Assembly: GCA_046846435.1 (NCBI GenBank)
Contig: CP128407.1
Coordinates: 434,001-498,000 of the forward strand
Length of the DNA: 64,000 nucleotides
Source: Nanosynbacter sp963524495
GTDB lineage: Bacteria; Patescibacteriota; Saccharimonadia; Saccharimonadales; Saccharimonadaceae
Reading direction: 5' to 3'
This document shows, one piece after another, positions 1-9,653 of this stretch. The position numbers and the translations under genes are program-made. Each line of letters starts with the position of its first letter. The stretch's first letter is position 1. The notes below the pieces were generated by a model. That model did no database searches, was not told the origin of the DNA, and was given only the letters and a program-made list of their open reading frames with translations.

Positions 1-333
1 GACGATGTGATAACGCACACCTGGAAGGTCAGGCACGCGGCCGCCGCGGATCAAGACCACAGCGTGCTCCTGCAAGTTGTGACCTTCACCACCGATGTAG
101 GCCCAGACTTCGTAGCCGTTGTTTAGTTTCACACGGGCAACTTTACGCAGCGCTGAGTTTGGTTTCTTTGGCGTCTTGGTCGTCACACGCACACAAACAC
201 CACGCTTGAGCGGTGCATTCTGGTCGTAGTAACGCGTTTTCAGGGCGTTGTGAATGCGACCCAGTGCTGGCGACTTGGACTTTTTCTTAGCCGTTTGGCG
301 CGGTTTGCGCACCAATTGGTTGATTGTTGGCAT
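1..333 (-). CDS. rpsL: 30S ribosomal protein S12 (C-terminus cut by window edge)
   Basis: S12 sits at the decoding centre of the 30S subunit. The 111 residues visible here contain the hallmarks of the family: the N-terminal MPTINQLVRKPR, the loop TKTPKKPNSALRKVA around the streptomycin-site lysines, and PDLPGVRYH, which carries the aspartate that is methylthiolated in many bacteria. The lysine of the KPNSA loop is the usual streptomycin-sensitive residue. The start ATG at 333 is fixed by an AAGGAG Shine-Dalgarno site eight bases upstream. The last dozen or so residues lie outside the window. Its transcription unit starts about 200 bases upstream, so the gene has a long untranslated leader, as is common for str operons with feedback control. 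Identification is secure. Confidence 0.97.
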   Translation of the reverse strand, partial: MPTINQLVRKPRQTAKKKSKSPALGRIHNALKTRYYDQNAPLKRGVCVRVTTKTPKKPNSALRKVARVKLNNGYEVWAYIGGEGHNLQEHAVVLIRGGRVPDLPGVRYHIV

Positions 334-549
334 CCAATTTCTCCTTGGTTGATTTAGTGATTTATGGCAATTCGCCTGGTGGCTCAGAGTGGGCTGGCGG
401 CGGCGTTTACACGCAAAAACCAGCTTCTCTTAGCGCCTACGGCTTGGATTCAGCAACTCCGCCCCGTGTCTATACCTTTTCTGCCGAGCCCCGCAGCCTG
501 TACACATTCAAACCACCGCGCACTCCGAAAAGAGGAAACTCTGAGGGTC
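334..549 (-). other. Long untranslated leader of rpsL
   Basis: About 210 bases separate the predicted rpsL transcription start (near 543) from its start codon. No credible reading frame fills it on the minus strand. It is GC-rich with several short self-complementary stretches. A role in ribosomal-protein autoregulation is an inference from str operons in general; I did not recognise a known leader motif. Confidence 0.4.
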
Positions 550-579
550 ATTATAACACAGGTTCAGCCGATACTTCAA
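550..579 (-). promoter_or_regulatory. Promoter of rpsL
   Basis: On the minus strand TTGAAG (574-579) and TATAAT (550-555) are separated by 18 bases, and a TG one base before the -10 gives it an extended -10. It lies just past the end of the upstream unknown gene and points at rpsL. Confidence 0.7.
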
Positions 580-621
580 GTGGCGGCCCTCTTTAGATCT
601 CTTACACGAGGAATGCGCCTG

Positions 622-2091
622 CTACATGCCGCGTTGTATCGTATCAACATCGCTATTATTCTGATATCGCACGCCATGTGCATCCATCAGTTTATCAAAG
701 TCAGTACTTATCTCCTCAGCACGAGGTACACGACGTGACATGTCGATATCAGCCTTGAAGAACTGGACTGTTACCAATGTGTAGCCGGGCTTATGCTCAT
801 GCCTATTACCAATATCAACGATTCTGTATGCATTTGCACCACGAGGTTTTATCCTACGCACCTGATCAAGTGTATAACGCAGAAAGAATTCCTCATCTAC
901 CATAAAAGTTTTACATTCTCCAACTGGAGTACATGATTTCACCAGATACTCCATGTTACTAGAGTCCATACATGGTTCCTTTAGAGAATCTTTTGGGTAA
1001 CGTGTGAACGTCTTTCCTCCAATGTCACCCAGCCGCACAGGCGTAATCACTGACACCTTCTCTCCATCGGTCGACCGCATGAAACGTTCTGGGTCTTCAG
1101 ATAGTATTTCTTCTGCTGTAGGTAGTTTGCCGATACCGGCTTCTATATCTGCTTCTTTTGGCACAGCCACAAAGTTACTAAAGGATCCTAAATCGGCAAA
1201 ATATGGGCTAACCAGTATCTCGTTCCACCTCGCATACAGTGCTTGAAAATCTCCAATACCAAGTATATGCGCCGCGGCATTCCTCCCTAAAGCAGCAATT
1301 CGTTCCACATGTTCTGTATATGATAGATGACGAGGCATTGGTTCGCTTAAATCATGCCCCCTGGTCTCGAAGACAGGTTCAATAATGTGCACAGGATCTC
1401 CATATATCAGTCTCCCGGCTCGTCTCAATACGTCTTCTGCTAGGTTTGCCTGCTTACATAGATATCTACACGCCTGCGAGCCCAAACGCATCCTTGTCAG
1501 CGGATCACGCATAGCCTGATGTAGGTCGAGTAGCCCCTCACCATTCGCAGCGAGGCATCTCTTCCTTACGAAATTCTCATAGTCTACTTTATCAAGCACG
1601 GTTACTTCTGGAATCTCGACACCATCCCTATATACCTGCCCGGCCAAGGGGACAAATTCATCGGCATCAATAATCCTTACCTCCCCATAGCTACCATTCT
1701 CTAGACTACGAAACTGCTCCGTACTAATTACCCCTCCTGGGTTTTCCTGAAGATCATGGTCATAGGCCTCCGTAATTCCATCTAACGTAGACAGCGGACC
1801 AACACCATGAGCTACAATAATTTTTTGGCGACGATCAGCACCCGTTCCGACATATTCACCACTTGCACTAGTGTAAGCCTGATTCCATGCCCTCATGAGC
1901 GGCACTTCATCCCTCCCCATTTTACCGTGATGATTTCCATAGAAAGACTTATGAGCCGCCTCTCTTGCTTCAATGATCTCCGGGAGTGTCGCGATATGCC
2001 CTCCTTCACCAGCATACCGCAGGGCGTATTTCCAAGCAGTTTCTATATCCCGATTTCCTGCCGACATCAATGGACGACCGCGTTCTGACAT
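622..2091 (-). CDS. Protein of unknown function, 489 residues, between rpoC and rpsL
   Basis: I do not recognise this protein. It has no signal peptide or membrane segment and looks soluble, with a mixed charged composition. The start ATG at 2091 is supported by AGGAG five bases upstream. It has its own strong promoter and sits behind the rpoC terminator, so it is a separate transcription unit inserted between rpoC and rpsL, two genes that are close neighbours in many bacteria. Its DNA is more AT-rich than rpoC, which would fit later acquisition. No catalytic motif is evident. It could be a lineage-specific protein; nothing in the sequence supports a specific function. Confidence 0.8.
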   Translation of the reverse strand: MSERGRPLMSAGNRDIETAWKYALRYAGEGGHIATLPEIIEAREAAHKSFYGNHHGKMGRDEVPLMRAWNQAYTSASGEYVGTGADRRQKIIVAHGVGPLSTLDGITEAYDHDLQENPGGVISTEQFRSLENGSYGEVRIIDADEFVPLAGQVYRDGVEIPEVTVLDKVDYENFVRKRCLAANGEGLLDLHQAMRDPLTRMRLGSQACRYLCKQANLAEDVLRRAGRLIYGDPVHIIEPVFETRGHDLSEPMPRHLSYTEHVERIAALGRNAAAHILGIGDFQALYARWNEILVSPYFADLGSFSNFVAVPKEADIEAGIGKLPTAEEILSEDPERFMRSTDGEKVSVITPVRLGDIGGKTFTRYPKDSLKEPCMDSSNMEYLVKSCTPVGECKTFMVDEEFFLRYTLDQVRRIKPRGANAYRIVDIGNRHEHKPGYTLVTVQFFKADIDMSRRVPRAEEISTDFDKLMDAHGVRYQNNSDVDTIQRGM

Positions 2092-2150
2092 ATCTTCTCC
2101 TATATTTTTAATAAAATAGTCTACCTATGATAATGCCCACACATTTTATG

Positions 2151-2179
2151 ATTATACATACTTATTGTATTATCGTCAA
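2151..2179 (-). promoter_or_regulatory. Promoter of the 489-residue unknown gene
   Basis: On the minus strand TTGACG (2174-2179) and TATAAT (2151-2156) are spaced by 17 bases, close to the housekeeping sigma consensus. The predicted start gives a leader of about 50 bases that contains the AGGAG site. Confidence 0.8.
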
Positions 2180-2212
2180 TCTATATAACTAGTCTATCGC
2201 TACTGAATACAG

Positions 2213-2245
2213 CAAAAACCGCCCCGTACCCATCGGAGCGGTTTC
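2213..2245 (-). terminator. Rho-independent terminator of rpoBC
   Basis: On the minus strand, 21 bases after the rpoC stop, the arms AACCGC-CCG and CGG-GCGGTT pair around a seven-base loop with one mismatch. They are followed by a run of T (complement of 2214-2218). This separates rpoC from the downstream unknown gene. Confidence 0.85.
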
Positions 2246-2266
2246 TGAGAAAGAAGGCTAGCTGGC

Positions 2267-5200
2267 TTATACGGCTACAGCTAATTCCTCTTCCTGACTG
2301 TCAGCGAACTCGTCCTCGCTTGGCTCGTCGGTTTCCGTCTCTTCGACCACACCCGTTCCTACTGGAATCTTGCGGCCGATGATGACGTTTTCTTTGAGGC
2401 CATGCAAGTGGTCGGCGCGACCTGAGACGGCAGCGTTGATCAGCACGCGAGTGGTGTCCTGGAAGGACGCAGCTGATAGCCATGAGTCGCTCCAGATGGA
2501 CACCTTAGTGATACCGAGTAGTAACTGGGTGTAACTGATGAGGTTCTTGCCCTCAGCAGCTAGTTGCTTGTTGGTGTTCACCACCGCAGCCTTGGAGACG
2601 ATGTCGCCCGTCACAAAGTCGCTATCGCCCGCATCTTCGATTTGGACACGGCTGAACATCTGGCGAACGATGATCTCCAGGTGCTTGTCGGCCACGTCTT
2701 GACCCTGAGCAGCGTAAATACGCAAGACTTCGTTGATGATGTAGCGCTGCGTGGCTTCGACGCCCTTCAGACGCATCAAATCATGCAGGTTCAATGAACC
2801 AGCTGTCAGGCGGTCACCAGCCTCGACGACGTCATTAGCTTTTACGACCAACTGCATGGTGCCTGGGATTTCGTAGCGAGCTGGCGCACCGGCTTCAGCA
2901 GCGATCACCAAGGTGTCTTCTGCCGCTTCAACTACACCGTCAAATAGTGCGACGAGCGGACGAGTGTCACCTTCGCCAGTTGCCAGCACGTCGCCGGCCT
3001 TGACGCTTGAGCCGGATTTGACCATGATGGTTCGACCGTCTAATGGCAAGCGCTCAACTTTGCCGGACTCTGGCGTGACTTGGACGATGTACTTTTTGCC
3101 ATCTTCCCAAACGTCAACTAACCCGGCAATTTCCGTAACAAACGCCTGACCCTTTGGCGTGCGCGCCTCGAACAATTCTTCGACACGTGGCAAACCCTGG
3201 GTGATGTCACCACCAGCCACGCCGGAGTTGTGGAAGGTACGCAAAGTCAGCTGAGTACCTGGCTCACCGACTGACTGAGCAGCGATAACACCGACTGGCT
3301 GATGATTACCAACCAATTTACCAGTTGACATATCAACACCGTAGCTGCGCTGCGGGATGCCGTTGAGGTTGTTGGTCGACAAAACTGATTGAATCTTGAC
3401 GCTCTGGACACTTTCATCATCATCAATTGAGTCAGCAATTTCCCGAGTGATCAATTCGTCCTTGTTGACGTGACCTGGAATCGTCTCAGCGGCATACCGG
3501 CCAGCCAAGCGGTTCGAGAAGTCGATCATCGTTTCCTCAGTTTCTGAGCGGTAGATTGCGTAACCTTCGTCGTCACCTTCAGCGTCCTCAACGGTGAAGA
3601 CGTCCTGCGCCACATCAACCAACCGGCGCGTCAGGTAGCCTGAATCAGCGGTCTTCAACGCGGTGTCGATCAGACCCTTACGTGCACCACGGGTCGCCAC
3701 GAAGGCTTCAAGGCTAGACAGACCACCGGTGTAGGAACTACGAATTGGCAGCTCGATCTCGCGGTTAGCAGCGTCGACCTGGATACCGATCATGGCGCTA
3801 GCGAGCTTGACGTTCGAGATGTCACCACGAGCGCCAGAGTTGACCATCATCGAGATACTGGTGTCCATGTGCGCCAGCTGATCCTGGAGGAAGGCTGTGA
3901 TCTTATTGTCCACATTCCGCCAGGCATTCACTGTCAAGTTGTAGCGCTCGTCCTCGGTGATCAGACCTTGGTCGAACTGCTCGGAAATCAAGGCCGCCTT
4001 GGCGTCGCCCTCAGCCACGAACCCAGCAATTTCGTCAAAGTGCACGTAGTCGGTCATACCAGTTGACACGGCCGCAGTTGTCGCAAAGCGAAAGGCCTGA
4101 CCCTTCATGCGGTCAGCGATTTTGGCAGTTTCCTCGGCACCGTACTTGTTGAAAATTTGTGCCAATACCTTCTTCAGCTGCTTCTTGGTCTGGACGTTGT
4201 TGTCGTATGGGAAGTCCTCTGGCAGAATCTCGTTAAAGAATACTCGGCCCAAGGTCGTCTGGCGCAGCTTACCCTTAGCATAGATGCGAATTGGCGTTTG
4301 CAGCTGGATAGCACCCTTGTCGTACGCCAGCTCTGCCTCGTAGACCGAGCTGAACGCCTTGACATTATCAGTCTGCGCCTGCGGCTTGTCGTAGGTCAGG
4401 TAGTAATTACCGAGCACGATGTCCTGCGAGATGTGCAGCACCGGCGCACCGTCGGCAGGCTTCAACAGGTTGTTGGTGGCGCTCATCAGCTCGCGCGCCT
4501 CGGCCTGCGCTTCCTTGGAAAGCGGCAGGTGGACGGCCATCTGGTCACCGTCAAAGTCGGCGTTAAAACCAGCACAGACCAGCGGATGGAGCTGAATGGC
4601 TTTACCTTCGACGAGAACTGGCTGGAAGGATTGAATTGACAAGCGGTGCAAGCTCGGTGCGCGGTTGAGCAGCACGTACTTGCCCTTGATCGCCTCGTCA
4701 AGCGCATCCCATACAACCGCTTCACCCGACTCGATCAAGCGAGTTGCCGAGCGAATGTTGTGGGCAAATTCACCCTTGATCAGCCAGCTGATGACGAACG
4801 GCTTGAATAGTTCGAGCGCCATTTGCTTTGGCAAACCGCACTGATTGATCTTTAATTTTGGACCAACGACGATGACCGAGCGACCAGAGTAATCGACGCG
4901 TTTACCGAGCAGGTTCTGGCGGAAGCGGCCTTGCTTGCCCTTGAGCATATCACTGATTGACTTGAGGCGACGGCGGCTGCCAGTCGAGCTGACCGCCCGA
5001 CCACCGCGCGCCGCTGCGTTGTCGATCAGGGCATCGACGGCCTCTTGCAGCATGCGTCGCTCATTGCGCTGAATCACTTCTGGCGCATTGAGCTCGACCA
5101 GCTTCTTCAGGCGATTGTTGCGGTTGATGATGCGGCGATACAGATCGTTCAAATCAGACGTTGCAAACCGACCACCACTGAGAGCGACCATTGGACGGAG

Positions 5201-6115
5201 GTCTGGTGGGATGACTGGCAGTACCGTCAGGCAGAGGCTGGATGGCTTGATGCCGGCAGCCTGCATGCTCTCGAGCATCTTCAGGCGCTTGAGTAGTTTC
5301 TTCTCGCGCTGACCCTTGGCGTGTTCGGCTTCCTCGCTCAGCTGGGCGATCAGTTCTGACGGATTAATTTCATCCAGCAGTGCCTTGAGCGCGCTGGCAC
5401 CCATGCCGACCTCGATCAGCTCGTCGTACTCCTCTGGCAAGTTGCGATAATCTGTCTCCGAGATCAGCGCACCCTTGACGAGGCCCTCGAGCTGTGACTT
5501 CTTCGTCGTGTACTTGTCGTTAAGCTCGTCAACCTCACGGCTCTGTTCCTTCGCTAGCTGCTTGATGTCAGCGCCGTCAGCTTCCGCGAGCTGCTCGTAG
5601 CGCATCTTGATCGCCATCCGACCAGCTTCAGTCTCGGCCTCCAGATCCGCCAGGTATTGGTCGCGGGTGACTTCATCAACCTTGAGAATGACATAGGTCG
5701 CAAAGTAGGCGATCCGCTCCAAGCTACGAACCGTCATGCCGAGCAATTGACTCATGGCGCTCGGCGTACCGCGCATAAACCAGATGTGCGCCACTGGCGC
5801 GGCCAGTTGAATGTGGCCCATGCGCTCGCGGCGGACAATTGATTTGGTGACTAGTTCGCCGTTTTTATCAACCGCGGCCTCGCGTGAACGCACGCCTTTG
5901 AGCTTGGAATCGTGCGGATTGATATCCTTGACCGGGCCAAAGATTCGCTCGCAGAACAAGCCGTCGCGCTCTGGCTTTTGGGTGCGATAATTGATCGTCT
6001 CTGGCTTGAGAACCTCGCCGTGACTCCACTTTAGGATGTCCTCGGCGCTGGCCACCGCTAGGCGTACCGCATCAAAATCGCTAATTCCGGTCGCGTTAAA
6101 TGAATATTGCGCCAT
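2267..6115 (-). CDS. rpoC: DNA-directed RNA polymerase subunit beta-prime, lacking both zinc sites
   Basis: The largest RNA polymerase subunit carries the catalytic magnesium. The active-site motif NADFDGDQM is intact at residues 518-526, and the clamp, bridge-helix and trigger-loop regions (for example GEPGTQLTLRTFH) are recognisable. At 1282 residues it has a compact bacterial length. Both zinc-binding sites of the family are missing. After GLFCERIFGPVKD (53-64) the usual CxC...CxxC ribbon is replaced by a cysteine-free stretch. Near residues 905-925 the usual CxxxxGxCxxCYG is replaced by STNNLNGIPQRSYG. No cysteine occurs after about residue 513. The start codon follows the rpoB stop after a single base, so translation is coupled and there is no separate ribosome site. 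The acidic C-terminus is Glu-rich. Identification is certain; the zinc loss is seen directly. Confidence 0.99.
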   Translation of the reverse strand: MAQYSFNATGISDFDAVRLAVASAEDILKWSHGEVLKPETINYRTQKPERDGLFCERIFGPVKDINPHDSKLKGVRSREAAVDKNGELVTKSIVRRERMGHIQLAAPVAHIWFMRGTPSAMSQLLGMTVRSLERIAYFATYVILKVDEVTRDQYLADLEAETEAGRMAIKMRYEQLAEADGADIKQLAKEQSREVDELNDKYTTKKSQLEGLVKGALISETDYRNLPEEYDELIEVGMGASALKALLDEINPSELIAQLSEEAEHAKGQREKKLLKRLKMLESMQAAGIKPSSLCLTVLPVIPPDLRPMVALSGGRFATSDLNDLYRRIINRNNRLKKLVELNAPEVIQRNERRMLQEAVDALIDNAAARGGRAVSSTGSRRRLKSISDMLKGKQGRFRQNLLGKRVDYSGRSVIVVGPKLKINQCGLPKQMALELFKPFVISWLIKGEFAHNIRSATRLIESGEAVVWDALDEAIKGKYVLLNRAPSLHRLSIQSFQPVLVEGKAIQLHPLVCAGFNADFDGDQMAVHLPLSKEAQAEARELMSATNNLLKPADGAPVLHISQDIVLGNYYLTYDKPQAQTDNVKAFSSVYEAELAYDKGAIQLQTPIRIYAKGKLRQTTLGRVFFNEILPEDFPYDNNVQTKKQLKKVLAQIFNKYGAEETAKIADRMKGQAFRFATTAAVSTGMTDYVHFDEIAGFVAEGDAKAALISEQFDQGLITEDERYNLTVNAWRNVDNKITAFLQDQLAHMDTSISMMVNSGARGDISNVKLASAMIGIQVDAANREIELPIRSSYTGGLSSLEAFVATRGARKGLIDTALKTADSGYLTRRLVDVAQDVFTVEDAEGDDEGYAIYRSETEETMIDFSNRLAGRYAAETIPGHVNKDELITREIADSIDDDESVQSVKIQSVLSTNNLNGIPQRSYGVDMSTGKLVGNHQPVGVIAAQSVGEPGTQLTLRTFHNSGVAGGDITQGLPRVEELFEARTPKGQAFVTEIAGLVDVWEDGKKYIVQVTPESGKVERLPLDGRTIMVKSGSSVKAGDVLATGEGDTRPLVALFDGVVEAAEDTLVIAAEAGAPARYEIPGTMQLVVKANDVVEAGDRLTAGSLNLHDLMRLKGVEATQRYIINEVLRIYAAQGQDVADKHLEIIVRQMFSRVQIEDAGDSDFVTGDIVSKAAVVNTNKQLAAEGKNLISYTQLLLGITKVSIWSDSWLSAASFQDTTRVLINAAVSGRADHLHGLKENVIIGRKIPVGTGVVEETETDEPSEDEFADSQEEELAVAV

Positions 6116-6116
6116 C

Positions 6117-9100
6117 TTACGCCTCCTCCTTTATTTCTTCTACTTCGTCAATATCTTGTACGCTCATGCCGGCCTCGATGTCGCCAATGTCGTCTGATTC
6201 GTCTAAGTAAACTTGGTCATCATCGTCATCATCGTCGTCGCTGGCAGTTTGTGGTACGGTCTTGTCGGCTGGGCCGCTTGAAGCAATGACATGCTCAGCG
6301 TCAACTACACCGCCCTCGTCAAGCAGATCAACCCGAAGGCCCAATCCCTGAAGTTCCTTGACTAACACGTTGAAGGATTCTGGTAGTTTCGGCCCGACAA
6401 TTGGCTCGTCCTTGATGATCGACTCGTACGCCTTGGCACGACCATAGACGTCATCAGACTTGATGGTTAGCATTTCCTGCAAGGTTGCTGCCGCACCATA
6501 GGCTTCCAGTGCCCAGACCTCCATCTCACCAAAGCGCTGACCACCGTTTTGCGCTTTACCACCGAGCGGCTGCTGGGTGACCATGGTGTATGGACCAGTC
6601 GAACGAGCGTGGATCTTATCAGAAACCATGTGGTGCAATTTGATCATGTGCATAACGCCGACTGTGGTACGCTCCTCAAAGGCTTCACCAGTACGCCCGT
6701 CAAATAGTTGGCTCTTACCATCACGCGCCAGTCCTGCTTTTTCTAGTTCATCAGAAATTGTGGCTGATGGTACACCGTCAAACGACGGCGTTGCCACGCG
6801 GTAGCCCAACGCTCGTGCTGCCATACCGAGGTGCGTTTCAAACAGCTGACCGAGGTTCATACGGCTCGGCACACCCAGCGGGTTCAAGATCACGTCAACT
6901 GGCGTACCGTCTTCCATGAATGGCATATCCTCGACTGGCAGTACCCGCGCGACCACACCCTTGTTACCGAAGCGGCCGGCCATCTTGTCACCGACACCGA
7001 TCTTGCGCATCTGCGCCACAAAGATCTGGATTTGCATCAACACGCCAGCCTTGAGCTCGTGGCCATTCTCGCGGCTAAAGATCTTGACACCGACGACCTT
7101 GCCGCCGCCAGCATTGTTCATCCGCTGTGAGGTGTCGCGCACGTCCTTGGCTTTTTCACCAAAGATAGCGCGCAGCAGGCGTTCCTCAGAACTGAGTTCC
7201 TGCTCACCTTTCGGCGTAATTTTACCGACCAGCACGTCACCGGCCTTGACCTCAGAACCAATTTGGACGATACCGTTTTCGTCCAAGTGGCGCAGACTGT
7301 CCTCCGAGACATTCGGAATATCGCGGGTGACGATCTCTGGGCCGAGCTTGGTCTCGCGAACCTCCACGTTATAATCCTTGATGTTAATACTGGTCAAGCG
7401 ATCGTCCTCCACCAAGCGGCGGCTGAGGATAATCGCGTCCTCCATGTTGTAGCCGCCCCACGGCATAAAGGCCACCGTCAGGTTTCGTCCCAGCGCGATC
7501 TCACCCTCGGCAATCGACGCACCCTCGACGAGGATGTCGCCCTGCTTGACCCTATCACCGCGCGCTACCCGAACCTTTTGGTTGTAGCAGCGATCGTCAT
7601 TATTCTTGACGAAGTGTCGCAGTGCGTAGATCTTGACGCCATCAGCATACTTGACATGAATTTCATCAGCATCAGCCCGCACTACTTCGCCATCAGCCTC
7701 AGCCTGGATCAGGTGGCCACTATTCTCGGCCACCGCCTGCTCGATACCGGTACCGACAACCGCTGGCTCTGGCGTGAGCAGCGGCACTGCTTGGCGCTGC
7801 ATGTTCGAGCCAGTCAAGGCGCGGTCAACGCGAGTTTTCTCGATAAATGGCACCAGCGCCGCCGTCGAGCCGAGGATCTGCTTGTGAGCAGCATCCATAA
7901 AGGTAACTTCTTCGACGTCGACCTGACCTGGCTGGAGGAATTTGCGGGCGCTGACACGACTGTCGGTGAACGACTTGTCATCATTCAAGTGCGCCCCGGC
8001 ATCAGCGATAACCTCGCTGGCTTCCTGAGCGGCGTCCAGATAGACCACTTCATCAGTCACTCGACCATCGGTGACGCGCAGGTACGGCGTCTCGATAAAG
8101 CCATACTCATTGACCCGCGCGTAGGTAGCCAGGTTCAGCACCAGGCCAACGTTGGCACCCTCTGGCGTCTCCACCGAACAGATGCGGCCGTAGTGCGTTG
8201 GGTGAGCGTCGCGCACGTCAAATCCAGCGCGCTCACGACTCAGACCACCAGGGCCCATCGAGCTCAATCGGCGCTTGTGACTGAGCTCGGACAGGGGATT
8301 AACCTCATCAAGGAGCTGACTCAGCTGCGAGCTGGTGAAAAATTCACGCACCGCTGCCACCACTGGGCGAGCATTGATCAACTGGCTCGGCGTGACGTTC
8401 TCCATGTCGGCCACACTCATCCGGTCCATGGCGTTGCGCTGCATTCTGAGCATACCGACGCGGAACTGACGGGCAATCAGCTCGCCGACCAGCTTGACGC
8501 GGCGATTGCTCAGCGCATCAATGTCATCAGCTGGCTCTTGGGTGTTGTTGAGGCGAATAATCTCGCGGATGATGGCCACTAGGTCGCTCATCTGGAAGAT
8601 ACGATTCTCAGCGGTATTAGCAACGTCCAGACCCAGACGCTGGTTCATCTTGTACCGGCCGACCCGGCTATAATCAAATCGCTTGAAATCAAAGAACATT
8701 CGCTCAATCATCTGGCGCGCATTGTCAACCGTCGCTAGATCGCCCGGCCGCAGGCGACGATAGACTTCGATCAGCGCTTCATTGGCGCCACGCGCAGTAT
8801 CTTTTTCAAGTGTTTCCTGAATGTAACTGGTCTCACCCGTGTCAATGTCGGCAAACAGTTCGCGAATTTCTGACGTTTTTGGATGGCCCAAAGCCCGCAG
8901 CAAAGTCGTCACTGGCAATTTGCGACGACGGTCAATCTTGACATAAATCGTGCCATTTGGTGCGGTCTCAAACTCCAGCCACGCACCACGACCTGGGATC
9001 ATCTTGGCGCCGTAGTAATTACGGCCAGCCACCGTATCGGCGGTAAAGAACACACCGGCTGAGCGAATCAACTGGCTAACCACCACGCGCTCCGTACCGT

Positions 9101-9473
9101 TGATGATGAAGGTACCGCGCTCGGTCATCCATGGATAGTCACCAAGGTAGATTTCCTGTTCTTTGACTTCGCCGGTAACTTTGTTGGTGAGTTCGACGGT
9201 TGCGTGCAGCGGCGCCTCAAACGTCAAATTATTTTCCTTGGCGAACTGATCGGTGGTCTTTGGTTCGTCAAAATGATAACTGCCGAACCGCAGTGCCAAC
9301 TTCTGACCAGTGTAGTCGTCAATTGGATTAATTTCTGAAAAGATTTCGCTCAAACCATCCTCGACGAACCAGCGCCACGAGTCCTCTTGGTGAGCGATGA
9401 GATTTGGCATGGCGATCGCACTGTCTGTTCCAGTGAAAAAGACGCGCGCGCCACGAGTGGTCTGTTGAGCCAC
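6117..9473 (-). CDS. rpoB: DNA-directed RNA polymerase subunit beta
   Basis: The second largest polymerase subunit (1118 residues with this start). The rifampicin-pocket segment SSQLSQLLDEVNPLSELSHK RRLSSMGPGG keeps the residues usually associated with sensitivity (the Gln, Asp, His and Ser equivalent to E. coli 513, 516, 526 and 531). The C-terminus ends in an unusual acidic tail with eight consecutive aspartates encoded by GAT/GAC repeats. An ATG at 9491 opens the frame, but GAGGAG lies just inside it and is placed seven bases before the GTG at 9473. A TATAAT only two bases before the ATG would also start transcription inside that codon region. I therefore prefer the GTG start. It is co-transcribed with rpoC. 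Confidence 0.98.
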   Translation of the reverse strand: MAQQTTRGARVFFTGTDSAIAMPNLIAHQEDSWRWFVEDGLSEIFSEINPIDDYTGQKLALRFGSYHFDEPKTTDQFAKENNLTFEAPLHATVELTNKVTGEVKEQEIYLGDYPWMTERGTFIINGTERVVVSQLIRSAGVFFTADTVAGRNYYGAKMIPGRGAWLEFETAPNGTIYVKIDRRRKLPVTTLLRALGHPKTSEIRELFADIDTGETSYIQETLEKDTARGANEALIEVYRRLRPGDLATVDNARQMIERMFFDFKRFDYSRVGRYKMNQRLGLDVANTAENRIFQMSDLVAIIREIIRLNNTQEPADDIDALSNRRVKLVGELIARQFRVGMLRMQRNAMDRMSVADMENVTPSQLINARPVVAAVREFFTSSQLSQLLDEVNPLSELSHKRRLSSMGPGGLSRERAGFDVRDAHPTHYGRICSVETPEGANVGLVLNLATYARVNEYGFIETPYLRVTDGRVTDEVVYLDAAQEASEVIADAGAHLNDDKSFTDSRVSARKFLQPGQVDVEEVTFMDAAHKQILGSTAALVPFIEKTRVDRALTGSNMQRQAVPLLTPEPAVVGTGIEQAVAENSGHLIQAEADGEVVRADADEIHVKYADGVKIYALRHFVKNNDDRCYNQKVRVARGDRVKQGDILVEGASIAEGEIALGRNLTVAFMPWGGYNMEDAIILSRRLVEDDRLTSINIKDYNVEVRETKLGPEIVTRDIPNVSEDSLRHLDENGIVQIGSEVKAGDVLVGKITPKGEQELSSEERLLRAIFGEKAKDVRDTSQRMNNAGGGKVVGVKIFSRENGHELKAGVLMQIQIFVAQMRKIGVGDKMAGRFGNKGVVARVLPVEDMPFMEDGTPVDVILNPLGVPSRMNLGQLFETHLGMAARALGYRVATPSFDGVPSATISDELEKAGLARDGKSQLFDGRTGEAFEERTTVGVMHMIKLHHMVSDKIHARSTGPYTMVTQQPLGGKAQNGGQRFGEMEVWALEAYGAAATLQEMLTIKSDDVYGRAKAYESIIKDEPIVGPKLPESFNVLVKELQGLGLRVDLLDEGGVVDAEHVIASSGPADKTVPQTASDDDDDDDDQVYLDESDDIGDIEAGMSVQDIDEVEEIKEEA

Positions 9474-9604
9474 AGGCGTTACTCCTCGCATTGATTATAA
9501 TTGGTGATCACGGCCGGAAGATCTCTTAGTCTCAGCACGAGCCCGAGGTTTGCCCGCCCATCAAGCTCGCCCCTCGCTAAAACTACACTACTTCACTGTG
9601 ACAC

Positions 9605-9633
9605 ATTATGACGCATGGGGCGATGAATTGCAA
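9605..9633 (-). promoter_or_regulatory. Promoter of rpoBC
   Basis: On the minus strand TTGCAA (9628-9633) and CATAAT (9605-9610) are spaced by 17 bases. This gives a leader of over 100 bases before rpoB. A second TATAAT at about 9494-9499 without a good -35 could be a weaker proximal promoter. Confidence 0.6.
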
Positions 9634-9653
9634 GAGAAAATAACCAAATTATG

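Noticed and set aside
7263..8582. 439-codon open frame on the plus strand inside rpoB
   Set aside because: It is the antisense shadow of a highly conserved rpoB region; the protein has no family features and no promoter or ribosome site.
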